From NCBI GenBank assembly GCA_035551995.1, contig DASZME010000022.1, forward strand, positions 1-64,000: a stretch of 64,000 nt of DNA. The letters are read 5' to 3'. Position 1 is the stretch's first letter. Every line of letters starts with the position of its first letter. Positions 53,491-61,600 of the stretch are shown here, piece by piece. A program made the translations under genes and the position numbers. This stretch comes from RYN-428 sp035551995 (GTDB lineage Bacteria; Planctomycetota; Phycisphaerae; Tepidisphaerales; Tepidisphaeraceae). The notes under the pieces are model-generated. The model was not told where the DNA came from. It ran no database searches and worked only from the letters and a program-made list of their open reading frames with translations.

Positions 53491-55307
53491 TCCTTCAAAG
53501 ACTTGTCAAATATTACGATCGCATGGCCAGTGATCCGCGGTTGAGCCATGAGTTGGCCAAACCGGGGTACTCACTACAGAAGGTCAGTTTTTGTGTCGTT
53601 CTCGAACCCGACGGCACGCTTCAACAGTTTCAGTCACGGCTGGACGTGCAACAAAAGAGATCGTTTCCACCACACATGCTCGTTCCCGGACAATCAAAAC
53701 CGCCGGGGGCTGGGATCAATCCTTGCTTCTTATGGGATAATTCCGCATATGTGATTGGCTTCAAACTAGAAGACCCAAAGCCGCAACGCACCATCGAGTC
53801 ATTCGAGGCATTTCGTGAGCGCCACCTAGTCGTGGAGCAGCAAATTCACGTCCCCGCATTTAGCGCCGTTTGCACATTCCTGAGAAATTGGGCGCCAGAA
53901 AAATCCGTCGAACACATCGCCGATCTTAAAGACATTGTATCCAGTTTTGGGGTGTTTCGCATCGCAGGTACTCATGGGTTCGTACATGACGATCCCGGAG
54001 TTGTCGCATTTTTGGCGGCCCAGAGCACGGAGGGCGCTGACGCGACTCGCGGCCTGTGCCTCGTCTCCGGTCAAGAGGAGGTGATCGCCCGACTGCATGA
54101 GCCGAAGATCAAGGGTGTGCGCGGCGGACAGTCGTCCGGCGCGTTGCTCGTCTCATTTAATGCCGATGCCTACAAGTCGCTGGGTAAGGATCAAAGCTAT
54201 AACGCACCAGTTAGCGCCAGTGCGACTTTCAAATACGCCAACGGTCTCAACTATTTACTCGCCCGCAACGACCGCCGATTCTTCCTTGGCGATGCAACGG
54301 TCATATTTTGGGCCGAACGCCGAACGGAGTTAGAAGAATTTGCCAGCGACATTTTCGGTGACGCGCCGCCACCGCAGGACGACGCCCCACCGGAGGACAA
54401 ACGACGCGCTGAGCAAGTTCGTCTTTTCCTTTCGCAAGTGCGTGATGGATACGCGAGCGGCGAAGCAATTGATGCGGAGGATGCGACGGGTTTCTACATG
54501 CTTGGCTTGTCGCCCAACGCATCGCGCATTTCCGTTCGCTTTTGGGAAGACACTACTGTCGGCGAAATGAAAAAGCATTTAGCGCAACACATGCAAGACA
54601 TTGATCTCATCGGCGCGCGTGAAGGCGATATGCCGCTGATGATTCGTCGAATCGTTCTTGCCACCGGTCGTGCTGAAACCGACCCGAAAGGACGTCTCAA
54701 GAACTATGACGCGGATTCCGTTCCTCCGTTGCTAGCGGGGGCCGTCGCGCGTGCGGTCCTTCACGGCGGGCCTTATCCTCAAATGCTTTTGGCCGCCATG
54801 ATCAATCGCTTGCGCGCGGACGGCATAATCAGCCATCCGCGCATCGCAACCATCAAAGCGTGTATTGTTCGAAAGTCCCGTCTTCAAGGCAAACGCAAGG
54901 AGGTACCTGTGGCACTCGATGTAAATCGTCCCGACCCACCCTACGTCACCGGGCGACTATTCGCCCTTTTGGAAAAGATCCAATCCGATAGCGCCGGTGG
55001 CGCCCTGAATACAACGATCAAGGATCGTTATTTCTCCGCCGCCAGTGCAACCCCAGGCACGGTCTTTCCACGCCTTATCCGCCTGAGTCAACACCATATG
55101 GCGAAGATGGAAACTGGACAGAAGGTTTATTACGAAAAATTGCTTGGGGAGGCAATTAATAAACTCGATGGTTTCGCCCGCCATCTCAACCTCGAAGATC
55201 AAGGGCTGTTCGCTGTCGGATACTTTCACCAACGCCAGAGTCTATTCACTAGCAAGAAAAAGAAAGAAGGAGAAACCAATGAGCATGCCACTTCAGCATC
55301 GGTATGA
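53487..55307 (+). CDS. cas8c: Cas8c (Csd1), large Cascade subunit
   Basis: 606 residues, usual for I-C Csd1. 'MILQRLVKYYDRMASDP' start, 'SFPPHMLVPGQSKPPGAGINPCFLWDNSAYVIG', 'SSGALLVSFNADAYKSLGKDQSYNAPVSASATFKYANGLNYLLA', 'FYMLGLSPNASRISVRFW', 'PPLLAGAVARAVLHGGPYPQ'. Recognises the PAM and starts R-loop formation. Its 3' part encodes an internally initiated Cas11c (54909). The stop lies inside cas7c (29-bp overlap). Confidence 0.95.
   Translation: MILQRLVKYYDRMASDPRLSHELAKPGYSLQKVSFCVVLEPDGTLQQFQSRLDVQQKRSFPPHMLVPGQSKPPGAGINPCFLWDNSAYVIGFKLEDPKPQRTIESFEAFRERHLVVEQQIHVPAFSAVCTFLRNWAPEKSVEHIADLKDIVSSFGVFRIAGTHGFVHDDPGVVAFLAAQSTEGADATRGLCLVSGQEEVIARLHEPKIKGVRGGQSSGALLVSFNADAYKSLGKDQSYNAPVSASATFKYANGLNYLLARNDRRFFLGDATVIFWAERRTELEEFASDIFGDAPPPQDDAPPEDKRRAEQVRLFLSQVRDGYASGEAIDAEDATGFYMLGLSPNASRISVRFWEDTTVGEMKKHLAQHMQDIDLIGAREGDMPLMIRRIVLATGRAETDPKGRLKNYDADSVPPLLAGAVARAVLHGGPYPQMLLAAMINRLRADGIISHPRIATIKACIVRKSRLQGKRKEVPVALDVNRPDPPYVTGRLFALLEKIQSDSAGGALNTTIKDRYFSAASATPGTVFPRLIRLSQHHMAKMETGQKVYYEKLLGEAINKLDGFARHLNLEDQGLFAVGYFHQRQSLFTSKKKKEGETNEHATSASV
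54909..55307 (+). CDS. cas11c: Cas11c small subunit, internal translation product of cas8c
   Basis: AAGGAGGT (54897-54904) is a perfect Shine-Dalgarno, 5 nt before a GTG at 54909 that is in frame with cas8c (codon 475). Translation from it gives 132 residues ('VALDVNRPDPPYVTGRLFALLEKIQ' to the cas8c stop), predicted to be mostly helical. Established for type I-C: the Cas11 small subunit is made from such an internal start. This SD is the best in the whole locus. Confidence 0.85.
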   Translation: MALDVNRPDPPYVTGRLFALLEKIQSDSAGGALNTTIKDRYFSAASATPGTVFPRLIRLSQHHMAKMETGQKVYYEKLLGEAINKLDGFARHLNLEDQGLFAVGYFHQRQSLFTSKKKKEGETNEHATSASV

Positions 55308-56184
55308 TTTCGTCTACTTGTTCGACGTGATCGATGGAAATCCTAACGGGGATCCTGACGCCGGTAATCTGCCGCGAGTTGACGCGGAGACCAGCCAGGG
55401 GCTTGTGACGGACGTTTGCCTTAAACGAAAGGTTCGAAACTATGTCGGCCTCGTGCATGGCGAGCAGCCGCCGTACGAGATTTATGTCAAAGAGAAAGCT
55501 GTGCTCAATCGGCAGCACGACCGCGCCTACAAGGCGCTCTCGCTCGATTCGAAGGATCGTAAAGCTAAAGGCAAAGACAAGGCGGACGAAGATCGGAAGC
55601 TAACTCAGTGGATGTGCGCGAACTTTTTCGACGTAAGAACTTTCGGCGCCGTTATGACTACGGAGGTTAACTGCGGCCAAGTGCGCGGCCCTATCCAATT
55701 AACTGTTTCCAGAAGCATCGATCCCATTATTGCTCAAGAACACGCAATTACGCGCTGCGCGGTCGCGACCGAGCGCGAGGCGGAGAAGCAGGAGGGGGAC
55801 AATCGAACGATGGGAAGAAAATTCACAGTTCCATACGGCCTATACCGCGGCTTCGGCTACATCAATCCCTCGCTCGCCGATCCGCAAACCGGGACCGGAT
55901 TTAGTCAAGAAGATTTGATGTTGTTCAAGAAAGCCCTCAATGGAATGTTCGAGAATGATCGGTCGGCAGCGCGTGGCAGGATGTCGCCGGTTCGCTGCAT
56001 TGCCTTCCGTCACGAAAACAAACTTGGGAATGCGCGTGCCGACCAACTATTTGCTCGCGTGAACGTGGAGTTAAAGGAGGACTTGAAAAACGACAAGCGG
56101 CCACCCCGTTCCAAAGAAGACTATGTCATTACTGTCGCGAAGAGCGATCTCCCCGAAGGTGTCACTATAGAGGAATGGGTGTAG
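55279..56184 (+). CDS. cas7c: Cas7c (Csd2), Cascade backbone
   Basis: 301 residues from the ATG at 55279 (AAGGAG upstream), overlapping cas8c by 29 bp; a longer in-frame extension reaches back to 55144 but belongs to cas8c sequence. 'HRYDFVYLFDVIDGNPNGDPDAGNLPRVDAETSQGLVTDVCLKRKVRNYV' is the Cas7 RRM core of type I-C, and 'DVRTFGAVM' and 'GPIQLTVSRSIDPI' follow. Multiple copies coat the crRNA spacer with 6-nt periodicity. Confidence 0.96.
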   Translation: MSMPLQHRYDFVYLFDVIDGNPNGDPDAGNLPRVDAETSQGLVTDVCLKRKVRNYVGLVHGEQPPYEIYVKEKAVLNRQHDRAYKALSLDSKDRKAKGKDKADEDRKLTQWMCANFFDVRTFGAVMTTEVNCGQVRGPIQLTVSRSIDPIIAQEHAITRCAVATEREAEKQEGDNRTMGRKFTVPYGLYRGFGYINPSLADPQTGTGFSQEDLMLFKKALNGMFENDRSAARGRMSPVRCIAFRHENKLGNARADQLFARVNVELKEDLKNDKRPPRSKEDYVITVAKSDLPEGVTIEEWV

Positions 56185-56930
56185 TCGTGTATGACGAAGA
56201 TGACCTTCTCCCCATCAGCGCCCTACAGCACCTGCTGTTCTGCCCCCGGCAATGCGCGCTGATTCATGTGGAAAGGCTCTGGGCTGAAAACAGTTTGACG
56301 CTCGAAGGGCGGCATCTGCATGAGAAGGCGGACGCCGGGAAGGGCGAATCGCGGAAGCGAAATGTCCGAAGCGGGTTGGGGCCGGCGGCTCAATCATCGC
56401 TGCGAATCTCTCGCGGCCTGATGCTGCGGTCGTTGCAACTTGGACTCTACGGCAAAGCCGATGTCGTCGAATTCCTGGCGGCGCCCACGGGGCCGGAGGC
56501 TGCGCCGAATTGCCCTCCCGGCGACATGGCTCAGCGCGGAGCGGCCATTCCCTTTCCCGTCGAATACAAACGCGGCAAGCCGAAGAAAAATCGCTGCGAC
56601 GAAGTTCAACTTTGCGCCCAGGCGTTGTGTCTGGAAGAAATGCTCGGCATGCCGGTACCCGATGGCGCGCTGTTTTATGGCACAACCCGCAGACGCATGG
56701 ACGTGGCGTTCGATGAGCCGCTCCGATCGCTCACCCGGCGGCTGATTGGCCAGCTTCGGGAAATGGTGGATACCAGCCGCACGCCGCCGGCGGTGAGGGA
56801 GAAGAAGTGTGAGCGGTGTTCGCTGCTGCATCTTTGTTTGCCGGAGGCACGGCCGGGGACGGATGCGGCCAGCCGATACCTCCGGCGGGCGGTGAGACAG
56901 GCGCTGGCGGAATTGCCGGCCGACGAGTGA
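56175..56930 (+). CDS. cas4: Cas4 adaptation nuclease
   Basis: 251 residues, ATG overlapping the cas7c stop by 10 bp. PD-(D/E)xK core Asp96 in 'LYGKADVVEF', Glu130 and Lys132 in 'FPVEYKRGK'; Fe-S ligands Cys23 ('LLFCPRQC') with Cys212, Cys215 and Cys221 ('KKCERCSLLHLC'). Selects PAM-containing prespacers and works with Cas1-Cas2. Longer than many I-C Cas4 because of an insert near 100-120. Confidence 0.95.
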   Translation: MGVVVYDEDDLLPISALQHLLFCPRQCALIHVERLWAENSLTLEGRHLHEKADAGKGESRKRNVRSGLGPAAQSSLRISRGLMLRSLQLGLYGKADVVEFLAAPTGPEAAPNCPPGDMAQRGAAIPFPVEYKRGKPKKNRCDEVQLCAQALCLEEMLGMPVPDGALFYGTTRRRMDVAFDEPLRSLTRRLIGQLREMVDTSRTPPAVREKKCERCSLLHLCLPEARPGTDAASRYLRRAVRQALAELPADE

Positions 56931-57069
56931 ATGGGAGTTGGGATGACAGGGTGACATGTGACAAGTGACATGTGCCATGTGACAAGTCGTAAGCGACATT
57001 TTCAGGCGAATCTGCGTGACAACTAACAACCAGCAACTAGCAACCAGCAACTAACAACTCATTTTCCCC
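56931..57069. repeat. Repeats between cas4 and cas1
   Basis: 56946-56990 contains overlapping GACATGTGACAAGTGACATG-like units (short direct repeats); 57021-57059 is AACTAACAACCAGCAACTAGCAACC..., the same family as at 41098 and 44235. This splits the otherwise overlapping cas operon. Confidence 0.8.
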
Positions 57070-58164
57070 ATGAAGCATCACCTCAACACTCTATTTATTC
57101 AGACGCAAGGAACCTACCTTGCCAAGGAGGGCGAAGCGGTGCTCGTGAAGGTAGATAAGAAGGTCCTGCTTCGGGTGCCGGTGCATAACCTCGGCGGCAT
57201 TGTCTGTTTCGGCCGGGTTGGCCTCAGTGCCAGCTTGATGGGACTCTGCGGCGAGCGCGGCGTGGCGATCTCCATGCTCTCCGAAAGCGGCATGTTTCGC
57301 GCCCGCATCAACGGGTTTACCAGCGGCAATGTGCTGCTTCGCCGCCAGCAATACCGCCTGACCGACGATTCCGCCGGCGCGGCGAGCATCGCGCGAGCCA
57401 TTGTGTCGGCGAAAGTGGCCAACGGACGATCGGTTTTGCTGCGGACATTGCGCGATAATTCGGACTTGCCGGGGAAGGCCGACGTGGACGCCGCGGCTCG
57501 GCGGATGGCGATGGCGCTGGAGCAACTGCAACCGCCGTTGCCGTCGCAGACGGCCGCGCCGCTATCGCTGGATTCGGTTCGCGGGTTGGAAGGTGAAGCG
57601 GCCAACACCTATTTTGGCGTGTTCGATCATCTGATTATCGCACAGAAGCCGGAGCCGAATCGTGAACAGTCGGCCACAGGCGCATCGGCGGGGTTTGCAT
57701 TTCGCACGCGTAGTCGGCGGCCGCCGTTGGATGCGGTGAATGCGTTGCTGTCGTTTCTTTACGCGATGCTTGGGCACGATGCCCGCTCGGCGTGCGAATG
57801 CGTCGGATTGGATCCGCAGGTGGGTTTCCTGCATCGCGATCGGCCGGGGCGAGCGGGATTGGGACTGGATCTGATGGAGGAATTTCGGCCATACCTTGCC
57901 GATCGGCTGGCGCTGTCGCTCATCAATCGTCGGCAGGTTTCTCCCGCCGGATTTACCGTCACTGAGAGCGGCGCCGTCAGCATGGACGACGCCACCCGCA
58001 AGGCGGTCATCTCCGCCTATCAAAAACGCAAGCAGGAGCAGGTTGTTCACCCGTATCTTGGCGAAAAGGTTAGCGTTGGCCTGCTCATCCACCTGCAGGC
58101 CCGACTCATGGCTCGCCACATCCGCGGCGAGCTCGACGCCTACCCGGCTTTCATCTGGAAATGA
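57070..58164 (+). CDS. cas1: Cas1 integrase (type I-C)
   Basis: 364 residues, slightly long. 'FIQTQGTYLAKEGEAVLVK' beta-domain, then metal ligands Glu174 ('RGLEGEAANTYF'), His255 ('VGFLHRDRPGRAG') and Asp267/Glu270 ('LGLDLMEEFRP'). The insert 'NREQSATGASAGFAFRTRS' near 197-216 explains the length. Forms the Cas1-Cas2 integrase that adds spacers at the leader end. Confidence 0.97.
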   Translation: MKHHLNTLFIQTQGTYLAKEGEAVLVKVDKKVLLRVPVHNLGGIVCFGRVGLSASLMGLCGERGVAISMLSESGMFRARINGFTSGNVLLRRQQYRLTDDSAGAASIARAIVSAKVANGRSVLLRTLRDNSDLPGKADVDAAARRMAMALEQLQPPLPSQTAAPLSLDSVRGLEGEAANTYFGVFDHLIIAQKPEPNREQSATGASAGFAFRTRSRRPPLDAVNALLSFLYAMLGHDARSACECVGLDPQVGFLHRDRPGRAGLGLDLMEEFRPYLADRLALSLINRRQVSPAGFTVTESGAVSMDDATRKAVISAYQKRKQEQVVHPYLGEKVSVGLLIHLQARLMARHIRGELDAYPAFIWK

Positions 58165-58167
58165 CCC

Positions 58168-58458
58168 ATGATGGTTCTTGTCACATACGATGTGTCAACG
58201 GTGACGCCGCAGGGGCGCAAACGCCTCGGCAAGGTCGCCAAGGCGTGCCTGGATTATGGGCAGCGTGTGCAGAATTCCGTTTTCGAATGCCAGGTATCGC
58301 CGGACCAATGGACCGCGCTGCGCCTGCGGCTGATGGACCTCTTCAACCCCAAGGAAGACAGTCTCCGTTTCTATTTTCTCGGCGCCAACTGGCAACGCCG
58401 GGTGCAACATCATGGAACAAAGCCGTCGGTTGATTTAGAGGGGCCGTTGATTTTGTGA
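58168..58458 (+). CDS. cas2: Cas2
   Basis: 96 residues starting 3 bp after the cas1 stop (ATGATG; either Met). Ferredoxin-like 'MVLVTYDVSTVTPQGRKRLGKVAKACLDYGQRVQNSVFECQV', then 'DSLRFYFLGANWQRRVQHHG'. Structural partner of Cas1. Confidence 0.97.
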   Translation: MMVLVTYDVSTVTPQGRKRLGKVAKACLDYGQRVQNSVFECQVSPDQWTALRLRLMDLFNPKEDSLRFYFLGANWQRRVQHHGTKPSVDLEGPLIL

Positions 58459-58698
58459 AGCATAATCATGGCATTTGACATCCATCAATTTCGTTGGGCG
58501 GGATTTTGGTTTCCCGCCGACGCGAACCTTCAGCGCGCACGAGATTCGTGCAACGTTCGCGGTAGGGATTAAATGCTGTTGTTATTACAGGTTACATTCA
58601 ACGCTAATGAAGGAGCAGGCGATCGCTAGCATTAGATCACTGGGGTTCGCGTTCGCGTGAATGTTGAACGTTGTTGGATCATCGGTTACAAGCGAAGC
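58459..58698 (+). promoter_or_regulatory. CRISPR leader
   Basis: 240 bp between the cas2 stop and the first repeat, clearly AT-richer than the flanks, with a GGCGGGA/TCCCGCC hairpin at about 58497-58519 (possible cas operon terminator, no T tract). It should hold the array promoter and the integration anchor. The repeat orientation (ATTGAAAC at the right end) fits transcription away from cas2. Confidence 0.85.
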
Positions 58699-61600
58699 GT
58701 CGCCCGTTCACGCGGGCGTGGATTGAAACTTCGAGAGTCATATCGAGTCTCCTGTTAATTCGGGTCGCCCGTTCACGCGGGCGTGGATTGAAACCAGAGC
58801 CAAGCCATTCGATCTCTGAGGGATTCGCGTCGCCCGTTCACGCGGGCGTGGATTGAAACACGGCGCGTGTCCACATCGCAACGGCCCAAGCCAGTCGCCC
58901 GTTCACGCGGGCGTGGATTGAAACTTGGCGCCCGCGTTCACGATCTTCATGAGCGTCGGTCGCCCGTTCACGCGGGCGTGGATTGAAACAGCCGCTGATT
59001 GGGAAATCGCTCGCCATCGTTTCGTCGCCCGTTCACGCGGGCGTGGATTGAAACCGTGCTTGCCGACTCTCGCGGTTTTCCGTTTTTGGTCGCCCGTTCA
59101 CGCGGGCGTGGATTGAAACCATACTGGCCGGCGGCTCGCGGAATCGCCCTACGGTCGCCCGTTCACGCGGGCGTGGATTGAAACTCGCCGAGGGCAAGCC
59201 AAAGCAAAAACGGCATCGCGTCGCCCGTTCACGCGGGCGTGGATTGAAACCGGTCAGCTACGCCCTTGGCGCCGCGGCCAAGGAAGTCGCCCGTTCACGC
59301 GGGCGTGGATTGAAACCTTGAACGTCACCGACGACAGCTCCGGATTCGGTGTCGCCCGTTCACGCGGGCGTGGATTGAAACCGTGCCAAGATATCAGCAT
59401 CGCCGGAAGCGGAATCGTCGCCCGTTCACGCGGGCGTGGATTGAAACCGTTCATCGGCGACAAGGCGGTTTCACCGACCCGTCGCCCGTTCACGCGGGCG
59501 TGGATTGAAACTACCGTCGACGCCGCACTCAATTTAATGGGCGACGTCGCCCGTTCACGCGGGCGTGGATTGAAACGCTTTGACGATCGGGGGATCGACA
59601 ACCGGAGCGATGTCGCCCGTTCACGCGGGCGTGGATTGAAACCATGCTATCGCCTCGGATACGTATGCGAAACAAGGTCGCCCGTTCACGCGGGCGTGGA
59701 TTGAAACGTCGTCAGGCCGCTCATGAATTTTCGATCGATGGTGTCGCCCGTTCACGCGGGCGTGGATTGAAACACAATAAAAAACGGACGCCACTCCACC
59801 GCGTCAAGTCGCCCGTTCACGCGGGCGTGGATTGAAACGTTTTTTACTCGCGCCCACTCTTCCGGTGTGATCGTCGCCCGTTCACGCGGGCGTGGATTGA
59901 AACCGACTGGATCAGCGCCGGTGGAACGGCGGAACAGCGTCGCCCGTTCACGCGGGCGTGGATTGAAACCATCTCCGAGCACGCACCGCTCCCTCACGAA
60001 TTTGTCGCCCGTTCACGCGGGCGTGGATTGAAACCTAGAACGTCGAGTTAAGGAGTTCGCGCTGATGGTCGCCCGTTCACGCGGGCGTGGATTGAAACTC
60101 GAAACAGCGGTTCGCCGCCACCTCAAATATATGTCGCCCGTTCACGCGGGCGTGGATTGAAACAAGAATACGTCATCACTGGAACGCCACGGCAGATGTC
60201 GCCCGTTCACGCGGGCGTGGATTGAAACGTTATGGCACACGGCACATAAGGCTTGGTGGTTGGTCGCCCGTTCACGCGGGCGTGGATTGAAACCGGCCGC
60301 AGCTTTGGATATCGCGATCGGCGGCGGTCGCCCGTTCACGCGGGCGTGGATTGAAACTTGTCAGACGTTTGGTTTGAGCGTCTTGGAGTGGTCGCCCGTT
60401 CACGCGGGCGTGGATTGAAACGAGATCGTCCGGGAGGCCGACGTATGTTTGAGCGCGTCGCCCGTTCACGCGGGCGTGGATTGAAACTATCCAAAAGCGA
60501 CGTATTGCCCAGATTTCGTAACGTCGCCCGTTCACGCGGGCGTGGATTGAAACTTTGTCTGTTCACCCTCTCGGCATAGCTGTATTAGTCGCCCGTTCAC
60601 GCGGGCGTGGATTGAAACCGATTATCAGGCAAAGGGAGAAAAACGCAGCGATGTCGCCCGTTCACGCGGGCGTGGATTGAAACAATACAAGCAGCGAGTC
60701 GATAAGCGCGCCGACGCGTCGCCCGTTCACGCGGGCGTGGATTGAAACCAGTGACCTACTTTCCGCGACGGCCAGGCGATCCGGTCGCCCGTTCACGCGG
60801 GCGTGGATTGAAACGAGAAAACGCCGCCGCTGACGATCGGCATGATTTGGGTCGCCCGTTCACGCGGGCGTGGATTGAAACGCCGTGAAAGGCGATGGCG
60901 GGTCTCAAATAACTTGTCGCCCGTTCACGCGGGCGTGGATTGAAACGTCGAACGGCGTATATAAGATGCTCGTCAGCCATGTCGCCCGTTCACGCGGGCG
61001 TGGATTGAAACGGTCCACCGTCCAGGTGCGGTTGCAAAAATCGAGTCGCCCGTTCACGCGGGCGTGGATTGAAACACCGTTCCGACGCCGGTAGCCGCGG
61101 CGCCTTCGCGTCGCCCGTTCACGCGGGCGTGGATTGAAACGCAGAAGCCGCCGAATGTATTTCCGCCGCTGGTAGTCGCCCGTTCACGCGGGCGTGGATT
61201 GAAACTTTTCGATGGCGAAAGACTGCCTACCAGTTTCGCGGTCGCCCGTTCACGCGGGCGTGGATTGAAACACGTTACGACCTTTCGCCGCGTGGGCGGC
61301 AATGCGTCGCCCGTTCACGCGGGCGTGGATTGAAACGTCGAACGGCGTATATAAGATGCTCGTCAGCCATGTCGCCCGTTCACGCGGGCGTGGATTGAAA
61401 CCAATATTCGGTTGGGCTCAGCGGGGCGAGGGATACGTCGCCCGTTCACGCGGGCGTGGATTGAAACCAGACGCCGGCGGGAATCTCGCTGATCGGCGCG
61501 GTCGCCCGTTCACGCGGGCGTGGATTGAAACCATTAGTTCCTGATTCGCTTTGCGGGCGCTTTGGTCGCCCGTTCACGCGGGCGTGGATTGAAACGCGAA

